NCBI RefSeq assembly: GCF_000247605.1
Contig: NC_016894.1
Coordinates: forward strand, 1,240,001 to 1,304,000
Length of the DNA stretch: 64,000 nucleotides
Source: Acetobacterium woodii DSM 1030
GTDB lineage: Bacteria > Bacillota > Clostridia > Eubacteriales > Eubacteriaceae
Direction of reading: 5' to 3'
The translations under genes and the position numbers were made by a program. A model generated the notes under the pieces. The model worked only from the letters and a program-made list of their open reading frames with translations. It had not been told where the DNA came from and did not search any database. Of this stretch, positions 34,033-41,468 are shown in pieces (the first letter of the stretch is position 1; each line of letters opens with the position of its first letter).

Positions 34033-34728
34033 CTAGTCACGTTTTAATAATCCTAGAACAGAAACAGCAGTTGATGCTACAGCCCAATTTTTGGCAGAAC
34101 TTGCAGTTTGGTTTAGTTTTTTATTTTCTTTGAGTATCCCGGCTTGAATATTTTCCATTTTATTTCTATGAGAATCTTCAATGAATAAATTAATTGCATC
34201 TGTAATCGAATTCGCACGATAATCATTAATAATATCCCAAAGGATTTCAATCGAACCAGGATATGAATATTTGAATGGTAAAAGTGATTTGTCACTAAAA
34301 GCGTTATAGTAATCATAAAGTTCGTGAGATGTTTGCATTCTAGCAATTTCAATTTTACCAAGTTGTTTAGTAAGGTTTTTAATTTCACTTTTAGTAAGAA
34401 TATTATTTATTACAGACAAAAAGATAATTATTAATATTCCTCCTACTAAAGCATAAATCATAACTGATGATAGAGAATCGATAATTTGTTCGCTTTGCTC
34501 TAACATAATAAGCACCATAATATTAAAGGTGTTCATTATAAAAAAAAGGAAAACTACCACTATCGACGGAAGAAAGTTGTTTTTTTTAGCAAATTCAAGC
34601 TGAGATTTTTTCTTGACTAACTCATTTTCATTATTGATTATTTTGTCATATTGTTCAATTCTCAAATCAAAATAATCTTTAGCGTTATGCAGAGCGTTTA
34701 AAAGTTCAATTCTTTGCTCATAGTCCAT
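34033..34728 (-). CDS. Membrane protein with coiled-coil flanks, function unknown
   Basis: 231 residues: N-terminal charged coiled coil (1-50), two membrane segments (about 53-75 and 88-108), a helical middle, and a weakly hydrophobic C-terminus (NWAVASTAVSVLGLL). It has no recognised family. Lying between integrase and repressor, it may be a lysogeny-type accessory gene, for example surface exclusion or immunity; that is a guess from position. Confidence 0.6.
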   Translation of the reverse strand: MDYEQRIELLNALHNAKDYFDLRIEQYDKIINNENELVKKKSQLEFAKKNNFLPSIVVVFLFFIMNTFNIMVLIMLEQSEQIIDSLSSVMIYALVGGILIIIFLSVINNILTKSEIKNLTKQLGKIEIARMQTSHELYDYYNAFSDKSLLPFKYSYPGSIEILWDIINDYRANSITDAINLFIEDSHRNKMENIQAGILKENKKLNQTASSAKNWAVASTAVSVLGLLKRD

Positions 34729-34780
34729 CTAAATACCTCCAAATTTTATAAGTAAGTTAATTATTAATGATCATCTTTAT

Positions 34781-35182
34781 TTACCCAACGTTTTTCTTTG
34801 AGAGCGTAGATTGGGCATTGTTGGACTTAAAATCTCCTGTCATTTGAGAAATGATTTCTTCAAAACGCCCGATTAGTTTATATTGCTCTTTTTCATTTTT
34901 TACATTTCTAAATAATACAAGTAATTCTTGTTCATTTTCAGTGAGCGTTGGGATAAGTATTTCTTGATAATTTGGCGTTTCAGAGTAATCTGTTCTACCC
35001 AGCAAATAATCAGTAGAAACATTAAAATAGTCTGCGAAAATTATTAAAGTATCATAATCCGGTCTTCTTTTTCCGGTTTCATATTGATTATATCTTTCAC
35101 GAGAAATATCGAAAATTCCAGCAGCATCTTTTTGGGTCAGATTGCTATTCTCTCTCAATTTTCTTAGTCTTTCACTCAACAT
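34781..35182 (-). CDS. XRE-family repressor
   Basis: 133 residues. The N-terminal helix-turn-helix (LRKLRENSNLTQKDAAGIFDISRERYNQYETGKRRPDYDTL begins at residue 6) is followed by YLLGRTD, the common linker of phage-type repressors, and a C-terminal part without a peptidase motif. It diverges from a Cro-like gene across three GTAAC-N5-GTTA sites and is the likely master repressor of the element. Confidence 0.85.
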   Translation of the reverse strand: MLSERLRKLRENSNLTQKDAAGIFDISRERYNQYETGKRRPDYDTLIIFADYFNVSTDYLLGRTDYSETPNYQEILIPTLTENEQELLVLFRNVKNEKEQYKLIGRFEEIISQMTGDFKSNNAQSTLSKKNVG

Positions 35183-35234
35183 ATTCGCACCTCTATTCTA
35201 ATTATAAGATGAAGTTACAGGCCAATCAATGATA

Positions 35235-35305
35235 GTAACAAAAAGTTAATGCAGACCTTGACAGTAACGAAATGTTACTATATAATTTATAGTAACATTT
35301 CGTTA
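35235..35305. promoter_or_regulatory. Divergent promoter and operators of the repressor switch
   Basis: Rightward promoter TTGACA (35258-35263), 17 bases, TATAAT (35281-35286). Three operator-like sites GTAAC-N5-GTTA lie at 35235-35248, 35264-35278 and 35292-35305. The last two form an 18-bp perfect inverted repeat (35265-35282 with 35288-35305) centred on the -10, so a bound repressor would block this promoter. Confidence 0.82.
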
Positions 35306-35318
35306 ACCGGAGGCTAAG

Positions 35319-35504
35319 TTGAGAGATTGGTTAATTAACAAAAGAAAAGAAAAAAAGTTAAGTCAAGAGGGAGTTGCATTTTATGCAAAAGTCTCCAGGC
35401 AGTATATTTCAATGATAGAAACAGGAAAACGAGATCCATCTGTAAAAGTAGCTAAATTAATTGGAGATCGACTTTCTTTCGATTGGAAAATGTTCTTTCG
35501 ATGA
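35319..35504 (+). CDS. Small XRE-family (Cro-like) regulator
   Basis: 61 residues that are almost entirely one helix-turn-helix domain (LSQEGVAFYAKVSRQYISMIETGKRDPS). The start is TTG, 6 bases after CCGGAGG. It is transcribed away from the repressor and is the natural counterpart in a genetic switch. Confidence 0.8.
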   Translation: MRDWLINKRKEKKLSQEGVAFYAKVSRQYISMIETGKRDPSVKVAKLIGDRLSFDWKMFFR

Positions 35505-35627
35505 ATTAGCATCATAAATTGTTCATCGTCATTAGAAGGCTTAGCGAAGAATTTGAGAACGAGAATATGTATTCAGAAAATCCTTGTTTAAAAGGAAATA
35601 TTTCTAGCAAGATTAAGGAGGAAATTC

Positions 35628-35789
35628 ATGAATGTAGATTACGCCCCAGAATCAGTTAAAAAACAATATGAAGAACTTGTTAAATTAATAGATAAGAATC
35701 CGAAAAGTTATAACGTTCCTGTCACCGATGTTGCAAAGGTTCTAGGAATGGGTGTTGAGTGTCTTAACGCAGCTGCACATCAAGGCTGA
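35628..35789 (+). pseudogene. Decayed copy of the gene at 36503
   Basis: The ATG after AAGGAGG opens a 53-codon frame closely similar to the N-terminal 53 residues of the protein at 36503-36772 (APESVKKQYEELVKL, DKNPKSY, AKVLGMGVECL). Codon 54 is TGA, where the intact copy has Arg in YQGRCPF; similarity continues for CPF and then stops. It looks like a duplicated, degenerating gene. Confidence 0.75.
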
Positions 35790-35876
35790 TGTCCATTTGA
35801 ATTTGGATAAAATATGCAAATAAAAAAGATTGATTTAAAAATTAATTAAAATCAATCCTATGATTGGAGAAGATTA

Positions 35877-36011
35877 ATGGAAAGGGAACAAATGACAGTA
35901 AGACTCCCAAAAGAATTGAAAAGATTAATTGAAAAAAAAGCAAGAACTGAAGGTTTGAGTTTTAACGCAACTATTATAAATCTTCTTTGGGAAGCGTTGA
36001 AATTAAAATAG
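35877..36011 (+). CDS. Small ribbon-helix-helix protein
   Basis: 44 residues, MTVRLPKELKRLIEKKAR then EGLSFNATIINLLWEALK: a short Arc/CopG-type ribbon-helix-helix. The ribosome site TTGGAGA is 7 bases before the ATG at 35877. The 3' end overlaps the convergent minus-strand gene at 35974. Confidence 0.6.
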   Translation: MEREQMTVRLPKELKRLIEKKARTEGLSFNATIINLLWEALKLK

Positions 36012-36165
36012 AACCATGCTGAGATTCAAAATCAGAAATGCAGGCTTCAATTAAAAATTCGATTTGCATCGCAATTGAACGCTTGTTGTGCTCAGAAATA
36101 TACTTAATTTTTTCAAAATTATCTGGTTGCATTCTCATTGTAAATGATTTTTTTTCCGTCGCCAT
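35974..36165 (-). CDS. Arc-like ribbon-helix-helix regulator
   Basis: 63 residues: KSFTMRMQPDNFEKIKYISEHNKRSIAMQIEFLIE is a ribbon-helix-helix of the Arc family. It diverges from the gene at 36303 across TGATGTCA-type sites and is the likely autorepressor of that region. The ribosome site on the minus strand is AAAGGAG. Confidence 0.72.
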   Translation of the reverse strand: MATEKKSFTMRMQPDNFEKIKYISEHNKRSIAMQIEFLIEACISDFESQHGSILISTLPKEDL

Positions 36166-36188
36166 ATTAACACTCCTTTGATATCACA

Positions 36189-36281
36189 ATGATGTCATTA
36201 TAACATAAAAAGTTAGAAAAATAAAGATTTCATGTTGACATCACTTTGAATTCACTATATAATGATTTCAAAGTGATGTCA
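36189..36281. promoter_or_regulatory. Divergent promoter with TGATGTCA operators
   Basis: Rightward promoter TTGACA (36235-36240), 17 bases, TATAAT (36258-36263). A perfect 15-bp inverted repeat (36236-36250 with 36267-36281) brackets the -10. A further ATGATGTCATTAT copy at 36189-36201 lies near the minus-strand gene. The pattern suits ribbon-helix-helix repressors. Confidence 0.75.
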
Positions 36282-36302
36282 CTATGAAATGAGGTGATCA
36301 AA

Positions 36303-36491
36303 TTGGCTAGTGTGATGACGGTAAGAGCACCTGAGAAATTGCAAGTAATTCTTATGCATGAAGCGGAATTGAAAGGCATGACACGGAATGCTCTGGTTTT
36401 AAAAATACTATGGGATTGGACAGGTGAAAATCTTAATAATAAAGATTACATTGAAACACCAGAGTTGAGGAAGGATTTAGGGCAATCTTAA
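36303..36491 (+). CDS. Ribbon-helix-helix protein
   Basis: 62 residues, MTVRAPEKLQVILMHEAELKGMTRNALVLKILWDW, a ribbon-helix-helix with a short acidic tail. The TTG at 36303 is preferred because GAGGTGA is 5 bases upstream; the GTG at 36294 lies inside that ribosome site. It is followed 11 bases later by the gene at 36503. Confidence 0.65.
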   Translation: MASVMTVRAPEKLQVILMHEAELKGMTRNALVLKILWDWTGENLNNKDYIETPELRKDLGQS

Positions 36492-36502
36492 GGAGGTAAC
36501 GC

Positions 36503-36772
36503 ATGAATCTGGATAACGCCCCCGAATCGGTAAAAAAGCAATATGAAGAATTAGTTAAATTAATGGATAAGAATCCGAAAAGTTATAGTGTTCCTGCTAC
36601 CGATGCTGCAAAGGTTTTAGGAATGGATGTCGAGTGCCTTAAAGCAGCAGCGTACCAAGGCAGATGCCCATTTGCTATCGGTGGTGATAATGGGGCCTTA
36701 ACAAACCGTTTCACGAAAATTCCCAAGCTGGCACTCTGGAATTTTTTTAATCAAACTTATACATTTAAATAA
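36503..36772 (+). CDS. Putative excisionase-like small DNA-binding protein
   Basis: 89 residues. A helical start (SVKKQYEELVKLMDKNPKSYSV) is followed by TDAAKVLGMDVECLKAAAYQGRCPFAIGG, which reads like a winged-helix/MerR-type recognition unit as in small excisionases. AAGGAGG precedes the ATG. A decayed paralogue lies 875 bases upstream. The excisionase role is a suggestion from size and from an element with an integrase. Confidence 0.55.
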   Translation: MNLDNAPESVKKQYEELVKLMDKNPKSYSVPATDAAKVLGMDVECLKAAAYQGRCPFAIGGDNGALTNRFTKIPKLALWNFFNQTYTFK

Positions 36773-36783
36773 AGAGAGGAAAA

Positions 36784-37254
36784 GTGATTGATATGAACGA
36801 AGGATATGCATTATTCATTAAAGAACAAAATGAAGATTTAAAAACAGATCGAATTAGAGAAGATATAAAACTTTCGCTTACTGATAAACAATATTCAAAT
36901 TTAAAACTAAAAGCTTATCAGGCCGGTTTTGAAAATGCTGGCGATTTCATTCAATCGTTTGTGTCTGATCTAACCGGCTGGTGCTCCAATGGCAGCGATG
37001 AACGTGATCTGGCAGGTCAATGGTACGAACGGGCACATGGCATGAGTAAATTTCATTGTTATTTTCGATATTATCTTTTCAATCATGATTTTCACTTTGG
37101 TGAAATGCTGGAAATGATTGAAGACCAAGATTACTTCGATGAAATATATGAAGAGTATAAGGCTGATGCCTGGGGACTTGAAGCTCAAAGTAAAACTGAT
37201 TGCATCGAGCTATTAAAAAAACTTGTCGATCCGGAGACAGAGATCGAATTATAA
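36784..37254 (+). CDS. Hypothetical protein of the mobile element
   Basis: 156 residues, acidic. An N-terminal part (LSLTDKQYSNLKLKAYQAGFENAGDFIQSF) resembles a ribbon-helix-helix-like segment; the rest is rich in Tyr, Phe and Asp with no known motif. GTG start with AGAGAGGA upstream; an in-frame ATG exists at 36793. It is part of the rightward cluster of small regulators. Confidence 0.55.
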   Translation: MIDMNEGYALFIKEQNEDLKTDRIREDIKLSLTDKQYSNLKLKAYQAGFENAGDFIQSFVSDLTGWCSNGSDERDLAGQWYERAHGMSKFHCYFRYYLFNHDFHFGEMLEMIEDQDYFDEIYEEYKADAWGLEAQSKTDCIELLKKLVDPETEIEL

Positions 37255-37267
37255 ATGTGAGGTAGCT

Positions 37268-37624
37268 ATGAGATTAAATTATTATCAATTTCCGGCAGGA
37301 ATAGATGCCAAAACAAGATTTTTAAACGGAGCCGATTTTATTAAAGGTCAATGTAGAATTCATAATAAAAAACCATCTGGAGAGTGTCCGGATTATGATT
37401 CTGGTGATCTTGGCTATGGGTGTAAGGATTGCAATAACTTTTGCATTCTGGAAGCGGGAGATATTGTTTATGGTACAACGATATCAAATGTAAAAAAATT
37501 ACTGAAAACATTTGGAGGGAGTGGATGGACCGATCACTGTGATCGGAGCGGTGGAGTTTTTGAAGTGACAGAAATATTCTTAAAAGGTAACAATTCATCC
37601 CATCATTACAATCGCCATTTATAA
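37268..37624 (+). CDS. Cys-rich hypothetical protein
   Basis: 118 residues from the ATG at 37268 (GAGGT upstream); the frame is open further left inside the previous gene. Cys occur as C-x8-C and GCKDCNNFC, suggesting a metal site. No family recognised. It precedes a long noncoding stretch. Confidence 0.55.
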   Translation: MRLNYYQFPAGIDAKTRFLNGADFIKGQCRIHNKKPSGECPDYDSGDLGYGCKDCNNFCILEAGDIVYGTTISNVKKLLKTFGGSGWTDHCDRSGGVFEVTEIFLKGNNSSHHYNRHL

Positions 37625-37655
37625 AAAAAGACCATTCGTAAAAAAGGTCTAATCC
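37625..37655 (+). terminator. Weak terminator-like hairpin
   Basis: AGACC/GGTCT stem after the Cys-rich gene, with an A-rich loop and no T-run. Confidence 0.4.
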
Positions 37656-37697
37656 AACTACATAAACCGACACCACGCTGCGCTTCTCTTTTTTTAT

Positions 37698-37747
37698 GGA
37701 AAAGAATTCCGGTATTCTTCTGGGTTCGAGTCCCAGCTTTTCCACCA
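37698..37747 (+). ncRNA. tRNA-like structure with acceptor and T arms
   Basis: GGAAAAG (37698-37704) pairs with CTTTTCC (37737-37743); CTGGG-TTCGAGT-CCCAG (37720-37736) is a perfect T arm; discriminator A and CCA end the unit at 37747. Between them only a small hairpin AGAAT/ATTCT replaces the D and anticodon arms. It is 50 nt, too short for a tRNA, and does not look like decay because both arms pair exactly. Confidence 0.65.
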
Positions 37748-38130
37748 TATTTGACAACATGACGTTATCACATGATCATTGGAAATAAAGGCATTGAATT
37801 TGACTCGCACTCTCATTCAATGAATATTACGTATCATGGAGATCCATAGATCCCTTCGGTTGATGAGGAATTGCCAAGCGCCGCAACAAAATAGATTCGT
37901 TTGTTGAGATAAATATTCACATGGTAGAGAATTAGCGCAATGACACGGGGAGATATGGCTATGCAGCGCCGATGGGTGCCGGCTTATGTAGCGGGATTAA
38001 TTTCTGTCTATCCTTAACCAGGATAACTTCATGATATGCCCACGATTGGGGAGCGATGTCAAATACAATCGAATTAAAAAAATCCCGGACAGGATAAATA
38101 ATTATACCCTGTCCGGTCATTATACCCGCT
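37748..38130 (+). ncRNA. Candidate structured noncoding RNA downstream of the tRNA-like unit
   Basis: No open frame, higher GC than its flanks and many exact hairpins: CATTGAAT/ATTCAATG (37792-37799, 37815-37822), TATCCT/AGGATA (38008-38025), CGATTG/CAATCG (38043-38071) and a final CCGGACAGG/CCTGTCCGG (38085-38116). With the tRNA-like unit it could be one RNA of about 430 nt. Large phage-linked RNAs such as GOLLD and ROOL also lie by tRNAs, but I cannot show membership. Confidence 0.45.
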
Positions 38131-38285
38131 TTTAATTTAAATTAACATAATATATCATTATTTTTTTAAATCTTTAACACTTGTCAGGGATTTTAGTTTT
38201 TGATAGTAGAAATAAACAATCAATACACCTTATTCACTTCAGGGTTTATCGATTGTTTATTTTTATTAATGAGAAAGGAGAAGAA

Positions 38286-38576
38286 ATGCAAAACATACAA
38301 TATTTAACTGAATGTGATTTAAAGAGTATTGAAAATAATAGCTTTAAAGTACCTAGGTTTTTATTTAGTGGTACATATAAAAAAATTAGTGCCGAAAGTA
38401 AACTCTTATTTGCCTTGATTCTTGAACGTCAATTTTACGCAATTGAGGCTTTGGTTAACGAATCGGGCTATTCTCAAGAACTCATCAAGAAGTGTATCAA
38501 AGAACTTAGTAAAGCTGGCCTGATCCAAATGAATGACTCATTAATATCTTCAACACAGCTATGGAGGACAGTATGA
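38286..38576 (+). CDS. RepA_N-like domain protein, short
   Basis: 96 residues. FKVPRFLFSGTYKKISAESKLLFALILERQF resembles the start of the RepA protein encoded next (FIRVPKELMT, LSAESKLLYGVLLDR), and a winged-helix-like part follows. It may be a duplicated DNA-binding domain of the initiator or a copy-control protein. The ATG follows GAAAGGAG; its stop overlaps the next ATG (ATGA). Confidence 0.65.
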   Translation: MQNIQYLTECDLKSIENNSFKVPRFLFSGTYKKISAESKLLFALILERQFYAIEALVNESGYSQELIKKCIKELSKAGLIQMNDSLISSTQLWRTV

Positions 38577-39501
38577 ATTATTTTACCATGCATGATGCCG
38601 ATCTGTTTTCTTTCATAAGAGTTCCAAAAGAATTGATGACCAATCCTGAGTATAAGGATCTATCAGCTGAAAGCAAACTTCTTTATGGAGTTTTGCTGGA
38701 TCGGGTCAGTCTATCCAGAAAAAACAATTGGGTAGATGATTTAGGTCGAATTTTCATCATCTACACCCGTAAAGATATCATGGATATTATGGGAGCTGGC
38801 GAAAAAAAATCACTAAACTATTCAATGAACTGCGAGAGAAAAAATTGATCGAAGAAAAGAGACAAGGCTTACAAAAACCAAACTTAATTTATGTAGGAAA
38901 ATTTTTAGGATGTGCCCCTGTCCTTGATACAGAGACACAACCAGAGTTTAGTAATGTGCTAGATAGTTGCGATTATTTGCAGAACCGTCAAAATGACGGT
39001 TCTGGACACGTCAAAACGGCGGTTCTTGAACCGTCAAAAGCACTGTTAAATAATACTGATAATAATAATACTAATATAAGTAATACTGATATTCTAATCA
39101 GTCAGTCTGACTACAATGAAATGACCGATGAAAGGATGGACAGACTAAACGAGTTCGAAACAGTTGATCATTATTTTGAAAGCCAGCTCTTCATTGAAAC
39201 AAGAGATGGCCAACCGGATCAGAGGCTTATTGAGGATATTAAATTTAATGTCCTGGATATGTACTTTGCACCAGCAACCATGATTGCCGGTGATAAAAAA
39301 TGTCAAGCGCTAGTCAGAGCTGCACTCATGCGCCTGGAGCCGATTCACATTGATAATATCATTTGCAAATTTCATAATATAACTGATTCAATCACCAACG
39401 CTAAATCTTATATTCAAACGATGCTTTACAATGAGTCCTTAGAAACGAATTTGCATATTAATAATCAAGTAAAATCGGACATGGCCAACTGGAAAGATTA
39501 G
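38573..39501 (+). CDS. repA: RepA_N family replication initiator, split by a frameshift at A8
   Basis: Frame 1 (38573-38848) gives FSFIRVPKELMTNPEYKDLSAESKLLYGVLLDR to GAGEKK, the RepA N-terminal domain; then the frame changes. The continuing frame runs from the run of eight A (38802-38809) to 39501 and restores the expected TKLFNELREKKLIEEK. A single extra A, or -1 slippage on the A-run, would give one protein of about 309 residues. It initiates replication of RepA_N plasmids. Whether the shift is a real mutation, slippage or a sequencing error is open. Confidence 0.75.
38981..39105. other. Iteron-like repeats and AT-rich stretch inside repA (possible oriV)
   Basis: AGAACCGTCA/TGACGGTTCT is a perfect 10-bp inverted repeat (38981-38990, 38994-39003); GAACCGTCA recurs at 39028-39036. 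An AT-rich stretch with two TAATACTGAT copies follows (to about 39105). RepA_N replicons are known to carry their origin inside the rep gene. Confidence 0.6.
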
Positions 39502-39646
39502 TTCTAATTATGTTCGATTTTAGAAAACAACAATCTAATGGAGGTGAAAGTAGTGAGAAAGTGTAACTATTGCAATTTTCTTTGCAAACCAAGTTAAACG
39601 GAGATCTGAGAAAGCCTGTTTTTAATTTTAGATTTAGGAGAAGAAC

Positions 39647-39967
39647 ATGTCGAGATTAATATGGAAAGAAGATGAGTTAGAGTATCATCAAGCGAATTTG
39701 CAAAAATGCGTTTGTTATAACTGCTTTAATGAGTTTATTGTTGGCAAAGAAATTGCAGAGAGCAAAGAACTAACTTGCCCCTTCTGTAGTAAGAAAAACT
39801 ATATTATTAAAGAAGTTGAAAGCAATGAGGGTATTGAAATACAACGAAATATGTTGGAAGAATTGGGTTGTATGGGTTTATATTATTATGTATCGGATGG
39901 TAAGATTATTGTTGTGACTGAGAGCAAAATATTGGTCAGAAAAAAGAGATTTTTAGATATAATTTGA
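39647..39967 (+). CDS. Zinc-ribbon protein, hypothetical
   Basis: 106 residues with a zinc ribbon of the pattern C-x2-C and C-x2-C (VCYNCFNEF and LTCPFCSKKNY) in the first half; the second half is a small alpha/beta part (GCMGLYYYVSDGKIIVVT). No family name. Ribosome site TTAGGAG. Confidence 0.55.
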   Translation: MSRLIWKEDELEYHQANLQKCVCYNCFNEFIVGKEIAESKELTCPFCSKKNYIIKEVESNEGIEIQRNMLEELGCMGLYYYVSDGKIIVVTESKILVRKKRFLDII

Positions 39968-40021
39968 TTTAAAAGATTTCTTCTGTGCTATAATTTTAAT
40001 AGTGCAAAAGGAGGAACTTAT

Positions 40022-41401
40022 ATGATAAAAAGGCTTGTCCCTGAAAAGGCTAAAAATCTGTTGTTATATTCTGAAGTGACGAAAGACTATCCATTTCTTA
40101 TAGAGTACTTGAAAAATTGCGCACAGTTTAATGATGATCAAAATATGGAGTTCTATTCAATGCATAAGAATTTTTTTGATAATATTCTGACGAGTGTAAT
40201 TGAACAAGCGAAAAGCGAATGGGAGACGAAAAAACTCAACTCAATTAAAATTTATGAACGGAAAGATAGAAAGATTTGTCAAATATGTAATTACACACCT
40301 TTAATTAACGTTTGCACTATAGAAAACCGACTGAATAAAAATTGTCTTGAAGTAGGACTTGACTGTGTAGAAGAGTATAGAATATTAGGATATGAAAATA
40401 ATGATAACATATTAAAAAGTCAAAAAAAGGTATTGAGACAGAGTTTGTTAAATGAATCAATTCCTGGAATTGGTAAGGAACTACGTACTTGGAATCACCT
40501 AATTAATAACGAAGATCAAATGGTATTAAAGCGATCATTAATCGAAAATTATTGTCTACTTAAGGAACAAGCGGATGCATACTATTATCGGTTTTTAAAA
40601 CCGTCGGTATCAAATAAAGAAGCAAAGGAACTAATCCTGAAATTAAAAGATATTCTTGTTAAAAAGGAAACTGAAGTTCAAAAAATTAATGATTACGTTG
40701 AAAAACGCAGAGACAACCCACTATTTCCTTCGCAACGAATTTTTAGCTCAATTGACACGCAGGGGAAGGAGTGGTTACTAGAAGAAGGCTCAATCACGCC
40801 AAAGACACTTTTCAGAATAAATAATAATGAGTGTATCCGCAAAATATTCAAGAGTAAGGAGAGTTTTTTTAAAAGACATTATGTCGAATTAATCGGTGCA
40901 AGCTATGATAATGGTGTCGAGGTTAAATTATATTCAAATAAGAATATCAATTTAAACTGCGATTACAGGCAATTTTGTTATAAATTTGGTAAATCGATGT
41001 TTGAAGAAAAATCATTGTTGGGAAAAGATTTTGAGGATCAAATTATTGAGATTGGAACAATTAGTGATCAAGAGGAAGATGAAACCGCTATTTGGAGAAT
41101 GTCTGAAATCTTGCATAGAGAATATAGGTATAAGATTGCTTCAATTTTTTATGATTTCAATGACGTCTATATTGTTGACCATAATTTGTACTCTCCGGAT
41201 ATTCCTGATCAAGATTTGAATGAAATCAAAGCTTATTACCAAGTGAAACGAAATGAAATAAGTGAAATTGCAAAAAAAATATTATTTGAAAAGCTCACTA
41301 TTAACGGTGCTTTTTCAGAGATTAAATCGAAATTGAAAAATCCGATGAGTAAAGCGGATTATAATTACCTAATAGGAGAGAGACAAAAACAAAAATATTG
41401 A
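40022..41401 (+). CDS. Large hypothetical protein of the element
   Basis: 459 residues, soluble, Lys/Glu/Asn-rich, no signal or membrane part. A C-x2-C near residue 88 (ICQICNYTPL) and C-x13-C-x7-C around 110-120 may bind a metal. The middle is a coiled coil (about 180-230). I do not recognise a domain. AGGAGG precedes the ATG and a terminator follows, so it is probably a single gene. Confidence 0.6.
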   Translation: MIKRLVPEKAKNLLLYSEVTKDYPFLIEYLKNCAQFNDDQNMEFYSMHKNFFDNILTSVIEQAKSEWETKKLNSIKIYERKDRKICQICNYTPLINVCTIENRLNKNCLEVGLDCVEEYRILGYENNDNILKSQKKVLRQSLLNESIPGIGKELRTWNHLINNEDQMVLKRSLIENYCLLKEQADAYYYRFLKPSVSNKEAKELILKLKDILVKKETEVQKINDYVEKRRDNPLFPSQRIFSSIDTQGKEWLLEEGSITPKTLFRINNNECIRKIFKSKESFFKRHYVELIGASYDNGVEVKLYSNKNINLNCDYRQFCYKFGKSMFEEKSLLGKDFEDQIIEIGTISDQEEDETAIWRMSEILHREYRYKIASIFYDFNDVYIVDHNLYSPDIPDQDLNEIKAYYQVKRNEISEIAKKILFEKLTINGAFSEIKSKLKNPMSKADYNYLIGERQKQKY

Positions 41402-41414
41402 AAAACTTATGCTA

Positions 41415-41446
41415 ATAAAAAGAGATTCGAAAGAGTCTCTTTTTTG
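41415..41446 (+). terminator. Terminator before parA
   Basis: AAAAGAGA/TCTCTTTT stem with a short GA-rich loop and T6. Confidence 0.75.
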
Positions 41447-41468
41447 TGTAAATTTTTAGGAGGAAAAA

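Noticed and set aside
37341-37760. Minus-strand frame across the tRNA-like unit
   Set aside because: Its start reads through the antisense of the acceptor/T arm, a common artefact, and it lies opposite a better-supported gene.
37698-38130. tmRNA, permuted tmRNA or group I intron
   Set aside because: The 5' acceptor strand lies right beside the T arm instead of at the far end, no tag frame is seen, and the group I core segments are missing.
39553-39597. GTG frame of 14 codons with three Cys after GGAGGTG
   Set aside because: The ribosome site is good but the peptide is too short to defend; it may be the remnant of a zinc-ribbon gene.
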